Assembly: GCF_900117455.1 (NCBI RefSeq)
Contig: NZ_FPHO01000003.1
Coordinates: 1,206,501 to 1,270,500, forward strand
DNA: 64,000 nucleotides
Direction of reading: 5' to 3'
Source: Hyphomicrobium sp. CS1GBMeth3
GTDB lineage: Bacteria > Pseudomonadota > Alphaproteobacteria > Rhizobiales > Hyphomicrobiaceae
This document shows, piece by piece, positions 17,211 through 26,335 of this stretch (position 1 is its first letter; the number at the start of each line of letters is the position of its first letter). The notes beneath the pieces were generated by a model. The model had not been told where the DNA came from. It saw nothing but the letters and a program-made list of their open reading frames with translations, and ran no database searches. The position numbers and the translations under genes are program-made.

Positions 17211-19610
17211 TCAGCTTTGAGAGGCAAGGGCCGGGGATTCGTAATCCGCGCGTCCGCGATGCTTGACCGCATCCGCCGGCGGAGGCGGCAGCGGGCCGTC
17301 CTTCGAGAAGCGATCGAGAACGTTTTTCACGAGGCGCGATACGTTGTTCTGGCCGTTGTTCCACGGCAGAGAGCCGCAGAAAGCGATCGACGAGAACGCG
17401 AAGCACGCACCGCCATTCGGCGTCTCGTGGAAGGCAACATCGCCACGTACGCGTGGATGCGTGGTGCCGTCGAGGCCCTGCTGGTTGAAGCCGAAGTCCT
17501 CCATGACGAGGAGATAGGCTTCCGTGTGCCGTCCGGCCGACGTCGCCACCGCAAGCGTGTGCGGCGGTGAGCCGAGCGTGACATCGACGATGTCGAGTTC
17601 GAGGCCCGCGCAACCGCCGCCGACAAGACCGAAGTTGCCAATCGGCTCGTCATAGGTGATGCCCTCGAAAGCCCAGGCCACGCGAGGATCAAGGCTGTCC
17701 GGAGTGCGGCTGTAGTAGGTCGAGACGTCGAAGCCTTCGTTCGTCATGCCGACGCCCGCGACCGAGTAGAGCGATCGACCGCGGTAGCGCCACATGCCAC
17801 CAAGCTCACCGGTGCCCTGGTGGTAGTACTCGCCCGGCTCCGCGCGCCAGGTGCGGATGCCGGACTCGCAACGGCGCATCTCCGTGACGACACCACGGCC
17901 GAGCTTGTCGTAAGCCGGATGGAAGGAGTGGACCCAGTACCAGGCGTCCGCACCCATGTACATCAGGCGTCCGCCGCGCTGCGTGTAGTTGTGCAGCGCG
18001 TCCAGCTGCGTGCCCGAATTATGCTCCGGGTGCGAGCCGGTGATGATGACGTTGTAGTTCTCGAGTCGCGCAAGCCCGTCATACGTGACGTCCTCGTCGG
18101 TGATGACATCATACTCGTAGCCCATCGTCTCCAGCCAGTAGATCAGATGGAGATCGGCGGGATACTGCCACGGCGCCTGCGCGAGGAAGTGATCGTATTT
18201 CGGCCGGATCGAGAGGATCGGACGCAGCCGCGATGAGAGGCAAATGCCCGAACCGTCGGTGTGCGTGTCGTAGATCGAGCCGCCATACTCGCGATGCTCG
18301 GCCAGGAACATGTTCTGGTGCTGCATGATCGGCACGCGGTAGACGAACAGCTCCGCGCCGCCAGCGTTGCACGCCACATGCTCGTTGGCATACGCCATGT
18401 AGCTGATGGTCGGCACCATGACGGCGATCTTGGATTGCTCCTGGCCGATTTTCGGAACGACCCAGAACGGGATGTAATCCTCATCGCCTTCTGTGGTCGT
18501 GAGCTTCAGCGCGTAGAAGCGGCTCTTGATACCGTCGGCCGGAACGTCCCACTCGACATCGACCTCCCAGCGGGCATTGTCGACATCGTCGTCATGGAAG
18601 TGGATCGCGCCGTATTCCTTCTTCGCATACTTCCAATCGAAGTTCTGACCGCACCAGTTATAGCCCGTCAGAGCACGTGTCGGACAATTGACCAACTGAG
18701 CGTCGAAGCGATACGGCCCGTTGTCTTTGGCCGTGATGGTGTCGATGCCATCCCAGAAATCCCACGCGGCGACGATGGCTTCAGACAGCGCACCTGTCGG
18801 ACCGGAGTTGCGACGCTCGGTCAGACCCGGCTGTGCACCACCCTTCATCTGCTCGATCTCGAAGCGATTGAGAGCCTTGTTGCAGATACGCGGACTATCG
18901 ATCTTGCCGTTGTATTTGCCGGTGAACCACACACCTGCGGGCAGCGAGGACTTGCCCAGTGGATCGTCGTCGATCTTGTCGACGTAGGCCGCGAGCGCGA
19001 CGGGAGCAGCGGTGTTAATGACCTTGGTGTTGATCGCGGTCTTGACCGGCTCGATCACGGGATCAAGCGCGTAGACGATCTGCGGCTCATGGTAGAGCAC
19101 CACTTCACCCGTTGCAGCATCGAAGCTCGCGGCGACGAAATGCCAGGCGTGGTCGCGGATCGGAACGCCGGTCGTAATCTTGTGCTCGTTGATGCGCAGC
19201 TCGACGAAGCCCTCTTCGCTGATGAAGAGGCCGTAACCTTTTCCGTTCATCCACTTGGTCACAAGCCCCTGGGCGCCGTGCTTCCAGTAGCGCGGGTGTG
19301 TCTTCGGCGTTGTCGGCCAGATCCAGCATTGAAGCGTGAAGCTATCGACGTGGAGCTGCGGAGCGTCCGCGACGTACCCGTATGATCCGCCATGAATGAT
19401 CTGCTTGCGGCCCTTGTAGACGCCAGCCACCGTCGCATCGATCGGCTTCTCGATGAAGCCCGGGCCGCGAGGGTTGGTGTCGCCGTGGATCATCTGAACG
19501 ACCTCGGCCTTGAATTCCGACGGGCCATCGCAATTGATGTAGAATTTGATCTTATCGCCGGGGTGAACGCCAAACTTGTCCGCGTATCCCGTAAGCCTCA
19601 TGGCACACAT
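17211..19610 (-). CDS. dmfA2: N,N-dimethylformamidase large subunit
   Basis: 799 residues. Residues about 80-230 form a concanavalin/LamG-like domain (VDSFTLQCWIWPTTP, GLVTKWMNGKGYGLFISEEG), followed by the large C-terminal domain special to dimethylformamidase (MVPTISYMAYANEH, YWLETMGYEYDVITDEDVTY, ITGSHPEHNSGTQLDAL, GEYYHQGTGELGGMWRYRG). The Paracoccus enzyme is a mononuclear iron amidohydrolase with a two-tyrosine, one-carboxylate site, and tyrosine- and glutamate-rich segments of that kind are kept here. It hydrolyses dimethylformamide to dimethylamine and formate, both growth substrates for a methylotroph. Start ATG 19610 with GGAG 6 nt upstream. The small subunit gene lies 130 bp upstream and an ABC transporter before that. 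The true substrate could be another formamide. Confidence 0.85.
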   Translation of the reverse strand: MCAMRLTGYADKFGVHPGDKIKFYINCDGPSEFKAEVVQMIHGDTNPRGPGFIEKPIDATVAGVYKGRKQIIHGGSYGYVADAPQLHVDSFTLQCWIWPTTPKTHPRYWKHGAQGLVTKWMNGKGYGLFISEEGFVELRINEHKITTGVPIRDHAWHFVAASFDAATGEVVLYHEPQIVYALDPVIEPVKTAINTKVINTAAPVALAAYVDKIDDDPLGKSSLPAGVWFTGKYNGKIDSPRICNKALNRFEIEQMKGGAQPGLTERRNSGPTGALSEAIVAAWDFWDGIDTITAKDNGPYRFDAQLVNCPTRALTGYNWCGQNFDWKYAKKEYGAIHFHDDDVDNARWEVDVEWDVPADGIKSRFYALKLTTTEGDEDYIPFWVVPKIGQEQSKIAVMVPTISYMAYANEHVACNAGGAELFVYRVPIMQHQNMFLAEHREYGGSIYDTHTDGSGICLSSRLRPILSIRPKYDHFLAQAPWQYPADLHLIYWLETMGYEYDVITDEDVTYDGLARLENYNVIITGSHPEHNSGTQLDALHNYTQRGGRLMYMGADAWYWVHSFHPAYDKLGRGVVTEMRRCESGIRTWRAEPGEYYHQGTGELGGMWRYRGRSLYSVAGVGMTNEGFDVSTYYSRTPDSLDPRVAWAFEGITYDEPIGNFGLVGGGCAGLELDIVDVTLGSPPHTLAVATSAGRHTEAYLLVMEDFGFNQQGLDGTTHPRVRGDVAFHETPNGGACFAFSSIAFCGSLPWNNGQNNVSRLVKNVLDRFSKDGPLPPPPADAVKHRGRADYESPALASQS

Positions 19611-19740
19611 GGTAGTCTCCGATTTTGTAAGGCTCCCCGCGCACAGCCTCGCCGTTCACGTCCCCGAGCGAAGACGTGGCAGGGATTTTTCTCATTGTTG
19701 AACCGGGGCGCCCGCGCGCCCTAGCCTTGGCCGAGCGAGA

Positions 19741-20181
19741 TCAGGTCACCGGCCAATTGTCGTCCCGGCGCTTCCATCCATCATGGTAGTGCTCGGGCAT
19801 GCCGGCCGTTTCGGGCAGCTCGTCCAGACGCATCAAAAAGATGTCGTGCTGGATCTCCTGCTCGTCCGTGTAGACCTTGTCGTTGACGAACACGGGCGGC
19901 ACGCCGCGGATTCCGGAAAGACGCCCGATGCGCCACTCCTTGTCGACCTTGGTGCAGATGACGATGAGTTTGCCCTTCGGCGACTCGCCTCGCATACGCA
20001 GCAGCACACGACGCAACAGCGGATATTCGTGAACGCCGCCGCTTAAGACCGTGGTATCGCCAGGCGTCTCGCACTTCAGCACCGAAAACCCGGCGACGCC
20101 CTTCATGGACTCGACGCATTCCCAGTGCTGGCGGATGAGCTCTTCCCGCTCCGGCGTACCTTTTTTCGGAATTGAGATCAT
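19741..20181 (-). CDS. dmfA1: N,N-dimethylformamidase small subunit
   Basis: 146 residues from ATG 20181, supported by GGAGG about 4 nt upstream. The pattern GKLIVICTKVDKEWRIGRL followed by a VYTDEQEIQHDIFLMRLDEL helix corresponds to the small-subunit pattern (strand, EW..R, then acidic helix with FL.R). The length is close to the roughly 130 residues known. In characterised enzymes small and large subunits form an (alpha-beta) assembly. It stands directly before dmfA2, as expected. A CACGTC/GACGTG hairpin lies in the gap between the two genes. Confidence 0.75.
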   Translation of the reverse strand: MISIPKKGTPEREELIRQHWECVESMKGVAGFSVLKCETPGDTTVLSGGVHEYPLLRRVLLRMRGESPKGKLIVICTKVDKEWRIGRLSGIRGVPPVFVNDKVYTDEQEIQHDIFLMRLDELPETAGMPEHYHDGWKRRDDNWPVT

Positions 20182-20280
20182 TCGTCCTCCGTATGTTTGC
20201 GCTCGAGCTCGTATCAACTCCTGCTGCACTCACCGGCTCGAGCAATCCCGAACGAGTGCCGTTCCCTGCCGCCCCGCTCC

Positions 20281-20985
20281 CTAGATCGTCATGTGCCGCT
20301 CAACGAGTTCGTCAGTCATTTCCGAGATGGGGCCGCGAGCGACGACGCGACCGTTATCAACCATCACGAACGCATCTCCGAGCTTTCGCGCGACCTTGAT
20401 ATGCTGCTCCGTCAGGATCAGGCTGATGCCGAGATCCCGGTTCAGCATCTTCAGGATCTCGCCGATCTCGTGCACGATGTTCGGCTGAATGCCTTCGGTC
20501 GGCTCGTCGAGGAGGAGAATCTGCGGATCGACCGCAAGGGCCCGCGCGATGGCAAGCTGCTGCTTCTGGCCGCCTGATAGCAAGCCAGCGCGTCGATCAA
20601 GGTTCTCGCGGAGATACGGAAAGATCCTGAGACATATGTCTGGAATCTCCGATACGTTATCGGTGCGCGCGAACGTGCCGAGCAGGATATTCTCCCGCAC
20701 CGTGAAGTCGGAGAGAATGCCGCGTCCCTGCGGCACGTAGCCGAGGCCGTAGGTGGCGCGGACGTGTGTCGGCTTGCCTACGAGCTCGTTGCCGTTGATG
20801 CTGATCGCGCCGGTCGACCTGTCGGTGAGGCCCATGATGGTGCGCATCAGCGTCGTCTTGCCGACACCGTTGCGGCCCAGAACGCAAACGCACTGGCCAT
20901 TCTTGAGCTCGAAGGAGAAGTCCCTGAGGATCGGGGTCGCGCCGTAATACGACGTGACGTTCTTGAGTTCCAGAAGGGTGCTCAT
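20281..20985 (-). CDS. urtE: Urea/short-chain amide ABC transporter ATPase UrtE
   Basis: 234 residues. LivF-like ABC ATPase with Walker A GRNGVGKTT, Q-loop region LGYVPQGRGI, signature LLSGGQKQQLAIARAL and Walker B ILLLDEPTEGIQP. Its start overlaps the urtD stop by 4 nt. It energises uptake through UrtB and UrtC in the inner membrane. The next gene on the strand is dmfA1, 100 bp on. Confidence 0.88.
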   Translation of the reverse strand: MSTLLELKNVTSYYGATPILRDFSFELKNGQCVCVLGRNGVGKTTLMRTIMGLTDRSTGAISINGNELVGKPTHVRATYGLGYVPQGRGILSDFTVRENILLGTFARTDNVSEIPDICLRIFPYLRENLDRRAGLLSGGQKQQLAIARALAVDPQILLLDEPTEGIQPNIVHEIGEILKMLNRDLGISLILTEQHIKVARKLGDAFVMVDNGRVVARGPISEMTDELVERHMTI

Positions 20986-21728
20986 GCCGCCTCCTGCTCG
21001 CCGAGATAAACATCGCGCACGCGCGGGTTCGCTTCGATCGCCGCGATACTCCCTTGAGCCAACAGCGCGCCCATATGCATAACGGTCACGACATCGGCGA
21101 TCTCACGCACGAAACCCATGTCGTGCTCGACGACGATCAACGTTGTCGTCTTCCGAAGCTCTTTGAAGACGCGCGCGGTCTTCTCTATCTCCTCTTCCGT
21201 CATGCCGGCGATCGGCTCGTCCATGAGCATGAGACGCGGCTCCTGCATCAGCACCATGCCGATCTCCAGCCATTGCGTTTCACCGTGCGACAGAATTCCG
21301 GCTCGGATGTCGAGACGCTCGGTGAGGCCAGCGATCGTCGCAACCTCGCCAAGCTTCTCCTTGAGCCCGGCCCGGCGAAACTTGAACATGTTCCACAGCG
21401 GATTTGTCTCTCGGCTGTAGGCGACCTCGAGGTTCTGCCTCACCGTCATGTCGCGAAGCACCGCCGGAACCTGGAACTTGCGCCCGATGCCGGCGCGCGC
21501 AATGAGATGCTCCTCCAGCCCCGTGATATCGGTTGAGGCGAACAGGATTTGGCCGGAGGTCGGCTTCACACGGCCCGTGATGAGGTCGATCGTTGTCGTC
21601 TTGCCGGCACCGTTCGGACCGACAAGACAGCAGATCGTCCCCTCATCAACGCTCATGCTGAAATCGTTGATCACCTTGGTGGCGTCGAAGCTCTTCGACA
21701 GGTTATGGATTTCGAGAAGCCCACTCAT
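20982..21728 (-). CDS. urtD: Urea/short-chain amide ABC transporter ATPase UrtD
   Basis: 248 residues from ATG 21728, which overlaps the urtC stop (ATGA). LivG-like ATPase with Walker A GPNGAGKTT, IGRKFQVPAVLRDMTVRQNLEVA typical of the UrtD branch, signature SHGETQWLEIGMVL (the LSHG variant also typical of UrtD), Walker B LMLMDEPIAGM and EHDMGF. The LSHGxxQWLEI form separates it from amino-acid LivG proteins and supports urea or amide as substrate. Confidence 0.88.
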   Translation of the reverse strand: MSGLLEIHNLSKSFDATKVINDFSMSVDEGTICCLVGPNGAGKTTTIDLITGRVKPTSGQILFASTDITGLEEHLIARAGIGRKFQVPAVLRDMTVRQNLEVAYSRETNPLWNMFKFRRAGLKEKLGEVATIAGLTERLDIRAGILSHGETQWLEIGMVLMQEPRLMLMDEPIAGMTEEEIEKTARVFKELRKTTTLIVVEHDMGFVREIADVVTVMHMGALLAQGSIAAIEANPRVRDVYLGEQEAA

Positions 21729-22846
21729 CGGTATGCCCCCTTCTGCTCGGCGGACACGGGCGCGACAGCGCCATAGCCCTTTCGCATTGCGCCAATCTTC
21801 GAGCTCAACAACCCGAGACCAAGCTCGACGAGGCTCGCGAGACCATTGGGAAGGAAGCGCACGACGACGATGAAGAAGCCGCCCAGAAGCAGCAGCCAGG
21901 TCGAGAGAAACGCGTCGCCGAGGTAGCTCTGCGCGCCCTGGATGATGAAGGCACCGATCATCGCGCCAAGCAGCGAGAGACGTCCGCCGATCGCTGCCCA
22001 GATCACCATGGAGATGCTGAAGCCGACATCGAGCTGCGCCGGCGACACATACTGGACAAGCAGAACCCAGCAACAGCCCGCGACCGCGGCGATCAGGCCC
22101 GAGATCGTATAGATCATGGTCTCGTAGCCGGCGACGTTGTAGCCAAGGAAGCGCACACGCTCGCTATCGTCGCGGATAGCCTGCGTGACCAATCCGAAGG
22201 AGCTTTGCGTGATAAGCTTCGCGAGCACGGTCGCCGCGCAAAGGCAGAGAAACACGATCCAGTATGCCGCCGGGCTGTAGGGATCGACTTCGTAGCCCGC
22301 AATCTGAAATGCGGACGGAGGCGTCAAGCCGTTGGCGCCACCCGTGTACGGCTGCTGGTCGAGAACGATCGTGTAGAACGCCGACAGCATGGCCAACGTC
22401 ATGATGGTGAAGAACACGCCCGACACTCGCGCGCGGAACATGGTCCCGCCGAAGAGCGCGCAAAAAAAGGTCGGAACGGCAACCGCAAGGAAGAGGCCGG
22501 CTGCGGTATTCTGAAACGGCATCCAGAGAAACGGCAGGCTGTCGAGGCCGTTGTTCAACATGAACGGCGGGATCGGATTCGAGTCCGTCTGCATCTGCAT
22601 CTGCATGGTCATTGCCATGCCGTAAGCGCCAAGCCCGAAGGCAATGCCTTGCCCAAGATTGAGGATGCCGCCGAAGCCCCAGCACAGGCTGATCGACAAT
22701 GCGAGCATGCCGAAGACGCCGTAGGTTGCCAGCTGATTGAGCAGGAAGGCATCCTCGACCATGAGCGGGATAGCTCCGATCGCAACGAAGAATGCCGTGT
22801 AGGTCAGCCACTGCGCCGTCTTGTTGTGGTAGATGTTGTCCATCAC
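21725..22846 (-). CDS. urtC: Urea/short-chain amide ABC transporter permease UrtC
   Basis: 373 residues, about ten hydrophobic segments, LivM-like. UrtC features include SLCWGFGGILNLGQGIAFGLGAY and the later TISGLIAAVAGCCWV and WAAIGGRLSLLGAMIGAF segments (EAA-like loop). Longer than amino-acid LivM proteins, as is usual for UrtC. It lies between urtB (34 bp upstream) and urtD (4-nt overlap). Confidence 0.88.
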   Translation of the reverse strand: MMDNIYHNKTAQWLTYTAFFVAIGAIPLMVEDAFLLNQLATYGVFGMLALSISLCWGFGGILNLGQGIAFGLGAYGMAMTMQMQMQTDSNPIPPFMLNNGLDSLPFLWMPFQNTAAGLFLAVAVPTFFCALFGGTMFRARVSGVFFTIMTLAMLSAFYTIVLDQQPYTGGANGLTPPSAFQIAGYEVDPYSPAAYWIVFLCLCAATVLAKLITQSSFGLVTQAIRDDSERVRFLGYNVAGYETMIYTISGLIAAVAGCCWVLLVQYVSPAQLDVGFSISMVIWAAIGGRLSLLGAMIGAFIIQGAQSYLGDAFLSTWLLLLGGFFIVVVRFLPNGLASLVELGLGLLSSKIGAMRKGYGAVAPVSAEQKGAYR

Positions 22847-22880
22847 GTAGTGGCCCCTCGATCGTGTCGCGTTATTCGTT

Positions 22881-23756
22881 TCATCGTCTCACGCCCCCTT
22901 GCGCGAAGAGACCCTGCGGCCTGAACCTCAGGAACACGACGATCAACACGAAGATGATGAAGCGCGCGAAGGTATCGTTGGTGAACGACGCGAACACGGA
23001 TTGCAGCTCGCCGGTCACGCCACTCGCCACGACAGTGCCCGCCAGAGACCCACCGCCGACGACCACCATCAGGAAGGCCTGCACCACGTAACTCAGACCC
23101 ATGGTCGGCAGCACGATTGCGAGCACGCCGAAGAGAGAGCCGGCAATACCGGCCAATCCGGCGCCGAGCGCGAAGGTCATCATGTAAATTCGATCGGAGT
23201 TGATCCCGAATGAGGCGGCCATCTCCTTGTTCTGCACGACAGCGCGCAGCTGAACGCCAAACCGCGTTTTGTAGAAAAGAAACCACAGCGCGAGCACCAG
23301 AAGGGCCGTGACGAGCAATATGAAGATCCGGAACGTGGATATCGACACCGGCCCGATCTCGATATTGCTCGAGAAAATCGCGGGCGCCGCAATGAACTTC
23401 GGGTCGCTACCGAAAATCAGCCGCACACCCTGCATCAGCACGAGCGAGACGCCATAGGTTGCGAGCAGCGTATCGAGCGGACGATTGTAGAGATATCGAA
23501 TGAGCCCACGCTCGATCGCGAGTCCGACCAGCGCTACGATCACGAACGATGCAGGAATGCAGAGAAGAAAGGGTAGCCCAAGGTAGGCCTGCAGCATGAA
23601 GGTGCTGTAGGCGCCGAGCATGATGAACTCGCCATGCGCCATGTTGATCACGCCGGCGGTGCCGTAGATGATTGTCAGACCGAGCGCCGCTATGAGCCAG
23701 ATGCTGGCGATGCTGATACCGAGGATGAGCGCATTCGGAAGCGAACCTAGATCCAT
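22881..23756 (-). CDS. urtB: Urea/short-chain amide ABC transporter permease UrtB
   Basis: 291 residues from ATG 23756, supported by AAGGA 9 nt upstream; an upstream start at 23798 would add fourteen basic residues. LivH-like permease with about eight membrane segments, the GTAGVINMAHGEFIMLGAY motif near the N-terminus and MVVVGGGSLAGTVVASGV near the C-terminus. It partners UrtC in the membrane channel. A stem-loop separates it from urtA, giving room for the binding protein to be made in excess. Confidence 0.87.
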   Translation of the reverse strand: MDLGSLPNALILGISIASIWLIAALGLTIIYGTAGVINMAHGEFIMLGAYSTFMLQAYLGLPFLLCIPASFVIVALVGLAIERGLIRYLYNRPLDTLLATYGVSLVLMQGVRLIFGSDPKFIAAPAIFSSNIEIGPVSISTFRIFILLVTALLVLALWFLFYKTRFGVQLRAVVQNKEMAASFGINSDRIYMMTFALGAGLAGIAGSLFGVLAIVLPTMGLSYVVQAFLMVVVGGGSLAGTVVASGVTGELQSVFASFTNDTFARFIIFVLIVVFLRFRPQGLFAQGGVRR

Positions 23757-23847
23757 TGCAATTTTTTCCTTGCGGACAGAGCGCAGTCGGCCGCTCATCC
23801 GCCACCCTCGGCAGAGTCTGCATTCAGCTCGGCTCAGCTCGATGGAA

Positions 23848-23880
23848 CGGGGCCTGCAGTGCCAGGCGGCGCAGGCCCCG
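23848..23880 (-). terminator. Intercistronic stem-loop between urtA and urtB
   Basis: A 10-bp stem (CGGGGCCTGC at 23848-23857 with its complement at 23871-23880) and 13-nt loop follow the urtA stop. No U-tract follows. Such hairpins commonly trap 3' degradation and partly stop transcription, raising binding-protein mRNA over permease mRNA. Confidence 0.5.
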
Positions 23881-23888
23881 CTGCGTTG

Positions 23889-25196
23889 TCAGATGACGTT
23901 CGTGCGGACCTTGCCGTCAGAGGCCTTCAAGCCATCCTTCGTGCAAGTGCCGATGTCGGGATAAATCGAGTAGGGATCCGGAGCGACGTGCTCTTCGGCG
24001 GACTTCACGATCTTGAAGGTGCCGTCGGCCTGGCACTGGCCGATCTTCGGCTTCAGCCAGGTGTTGAAGTTGTTCTCGTCGATCCAGATCAGCCCTTCGG
24101 GAGACACCGCATCCTCGATGCGAATGCCGCCAGAGTGATCACGAATGGCGCGCGGCGTGACGTTCTCGACACCCACGGCGGCCGCAGCTTTCTCCAGGCC
24201 GGCCTTGAAGACGTAAGCCGAGAGGTACGTCTCTTCCATGTTGTAGTGTGTCGTGCCGTTCTTGCCGTACTTGCTCTTGAGGAAGCCCTCGACAAACTTC
24301 TGGTTTGTGGGATTGTCCAGCGTCTGGAAGTACGGCGCTGAGAGGAAATGCCCCGCTCCGAATTCTGCGCCCATCGCGCGGGTCTCGATCTCGCCAGTGG
24401 TGAGCGACGCGATCGGCATCGAGTCCACCTTGAAGCCTTCCTGCTTGAACTGCTTATGGAACGCGATATCCGACGCTCCGACGACCGTCGAGAAGATGAA
24501 GTCGGGCTTGGTGTCGCGGATTTTGTTCAGAACTGGCCCGAACTCGGAGCTGCCGAGCGGGATGTATTCCTCGCCGAGCAGTTCGCCGCCGGCCTGCTCG
24601 AGCCAGATCTTGGCGTTCTTGTTCGATTCCTTCGGCCACACGTAGTTGGAGCCGACGAAGAAAACCTTCTTGCCGAACTTCTCCACCATGAAGGGGATCA
24701 GGTCTTTCGAATGCTGGTTGGCAAGCGGACCGGTGCAGATGGTGTTCTGCGTGCACTCGGCGCCTTCGTAGCAGGTCGGATAGTACAGCAGATGATTGCG
24801 CTGCATCACCGTCGGCAGGATGGCCTTCCGGCTGGCCGACGTGTAGCAGCCAAAGAGGGCAATGACCTTCTCGCGAAGGATGAGCTCCTTGGCCTTATCC
24901 GTATAGACATTGAAGTCCGACTTTGCATCGACGATGACCGGCTCGACCGGCACACCGTTGATCCCGCCGTTCGCGTTGATCTCGTCGAAGGCGTACTGGA
25001 GCACCAGGGTGGAATCTTCCTCCGGCACAGCAAGCGCGCCGGTAAGAGAGAACAGCAGGCCGACCTTGATAGGCTCGCCCTTCTTGAGGGTCGCTCCCCA
25101 GGCCTCCTTGGAGGTCGGCAGCCACAGGTGAGGCATGCCGACTGCGGCAGATACGGCCAGAGTCGTCTTGAGAACCTTTCGGCGGGTGAAGTCCAT
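23889..25196 (-). CDS. urtA: Urea/short-chain amide ABC transporter substrate-binding protein UrtA
   Basis: 435 residues from ATG 25196. The N-terminus MDFTRRKVLKTTLAVSAAVG is a twin-arginine export signal. The mature part is a type I periplasmic-binding fold: VGLLFSLTGALAVPEEDS, FDEINANGGINGVPVEP, LFGCYTSASRKAILPTVM and YPTCYEGAECTQNT, the segments that mark the UrtA/FmdD group rather than leucine-binding proteins. It should deliver urea or short amides (possibly formamide or dimethylformamide) to UrtBC. The operon continues through urtBCDE to the dimethylformamidase genes, which favours amides; urease further on favours urea. Both may be carried. Confidence 0.87.
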   Translation of the reverse strand: MDFTRRKVLKTTLAVSAAVGMPHLWLPTSKEAWGATLKKGEPIKVGLLFSLTGALAVPEEDSTLVLQYAFDEINANGGINGVPVEPVIVDAKSDFNVYTDKAKELILREKVIALFGCYTSASRKAILPTVMQRNHLLYYPTCYEGAECTQNTICTGPLANQHSKDLIPFMVEKFGKKVFFVGSNYVWPKESNKNAKIWLEQAGGELLGEEYIPLGSSEFGPVLNKIRDTKPDFIFSTVVGASDIAFHKQFKQEGFKVDSMPIASLTTGEIETRAMGAEFGAGHFLSAPYFQTLDNPTNQKFVEGFLKSKYGKNGTTHYNMEETYLSAYVFKAGLEKAAAAVGVENVTPRAIRDHSGGIRIEDAVSPEGLIWIDENNFNTWLKPKIGQCQADGTFKIVKSAEEHVAPDPYSIYPDIGTCTKDGLKASDGKVRTNVI

Positions 25197-25678
25197 GTTG
25201 GTCAGGTCTCCCGGATGCGGAAGGGAGCGTATCGTTGCGACACGCGGCGCTAGATATTTATGCAAGGCCACACACCTCACGTCTAGACGTTTGCGTATAT
25301 TGCGACGCAGCGTCAATCGATTTTTTTGCCCAGGAGGAAAATTTATTGAGCGCCGCGAGGCACTGCTAAATTGCAGTGCAAGCGCAGCTTTTTATGCGTG
25401 CAACATGCCGCAACGAAGGGCATAATAGGTATCTAGATGAAATGCCTCGTTTAACGCGCAGCGTATGTCCGGCTGTGAACCCAACGGATGATGGATAGCA
25501 GCGAAAGTTACAATGTACCCTACATCTGGATGCCGTATCAGGCGGCGTCCCCGCCTCCAGAAGCGCAAGCGAAATGTGAATAAGACGTGTATCGCAGGAA
25601 CAGAATCAAAAATGTCGCTAGACGTAACGCATACGACAGCGCGCGTAGGGCGGTCCGAAGGGGACTGGCAGGTGAGGG
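25197..25678. promoter_or_regulatory. Divergent control region between urtA and response regulator, with CTAGA motifs
   Basis: 482 bp without a credible gene. It holds CTAGA motifs at 25250, 25283 (inside the 12-bp palindrome ACGTCTAGACGT, 25279-25290), 25433 (TCTAGATGAAAT at 25432-25443) and 25620. The copy at 25432 matches the porin-promoter copy at 14892 in 11 of 12 positions. The region is AT-richer than its surroundings and should contain promoters for both the transporter/dimethylformamidase unit and the sensory genes. Confidence 0.5.
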
Positions 25679-26335
25679 ATGAAGATCATTATCGCAGATG
25701 ACCATTGGGTGGTCAGGCAATCCCTCAAGCACGTTGTGCGAAGACTGGACCAAACGCTTGAGACTTACGAGGCGGAAACCTTCGGCGAACTCACGCAGCT
25801 GCTGGAGGAGCATCCGGACGTCAGTCTCATCCTGCTGGATCTGGTGATGCCGGGGTTCGAGGAGCTTGGCGGCCTGAGCGCATTGCGGACGAAGTTTCCC
25901 GACGTTCCGGTCGTTGTCGTGTCCGTGCACGAGGATGTCGACCACGTCATCCGCGCCGTAGAGCAGGGCGTCATCGGCTACATCCCAAAGTCGGCAGACG
26001 GTGCCGAGGTTGAACGCGCACTCGAGCGCGTGCTTGCGGGTGAGGTTTCATTTCCGCGCAGGATCATCGAGCGCTCCTCCGCGCCACCGGCTCGCAAGAA
26101 GGAGGCACCCAGCGATCGCGATCTCGACAAGCTCACCGAGCGAGAGCGTGACGTGCTGGCGTTGCTCGGCAGCGGGGCATCTGTGAAAAACATCGCCGAA
26201 CGGCTTGGGCTGAGCAGCCAAACCGTTCGTATTCATCTTGGAAATGCGATGAAGAAGCTGAACATTCAGGACCGGTCAGGCGCTGTCCATTACGCGATCA
26301 CGCACTTCGGCCGAACCACTGATGCCGCTAACTGA
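25679..26335 (+). CDS. NarL/LuxR-type response regulator
   Basis: 218 residues. Receiver domain (IIADDHWVV acidic pair, Asp in LILLDLVMPG, Lys in YIPKSAD) joined by a linker to a LuxR-type helix-turn-helix (LTERERDVLALLGSGASVKNIA, LGLSSQTVRIHLGNAMKKL). It should bind DNA when phosphorylated. Its 3' end overlaps the hybrid kinase gene by 14 nt, and it is divergent from urtA, so regulation of the amide/urea block is the obvious role. The CTAGA repeats before urtA and the porin are candidate sites. Confidence 0.9.
   Translation: MKIIIADDHWVVRQSLKHVVRRLDQTLETYEAETFGELTQLLEEHPDVSLILLDLVMPGFEELGGLSALRTKFPDVPVVVVSVHEDVDHVIRAVEQGVIGYIPKSADGAEVERALERVLAGEVSFPRRIIERSSAPPARKKEAPSDRDLDKLTERERDVLALLGSGASVKNIAERLGLSSQTVRIHLGNAMKKLNIQDRSGAVHYAITHFGRTTDAAN

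Noticed and set aside
18261..19385. A 374-codon plus-strand frame antisense to dmfA2
   Set aside because: No SD site and no recognisable domain; dmfA2 on the other strand is full length.
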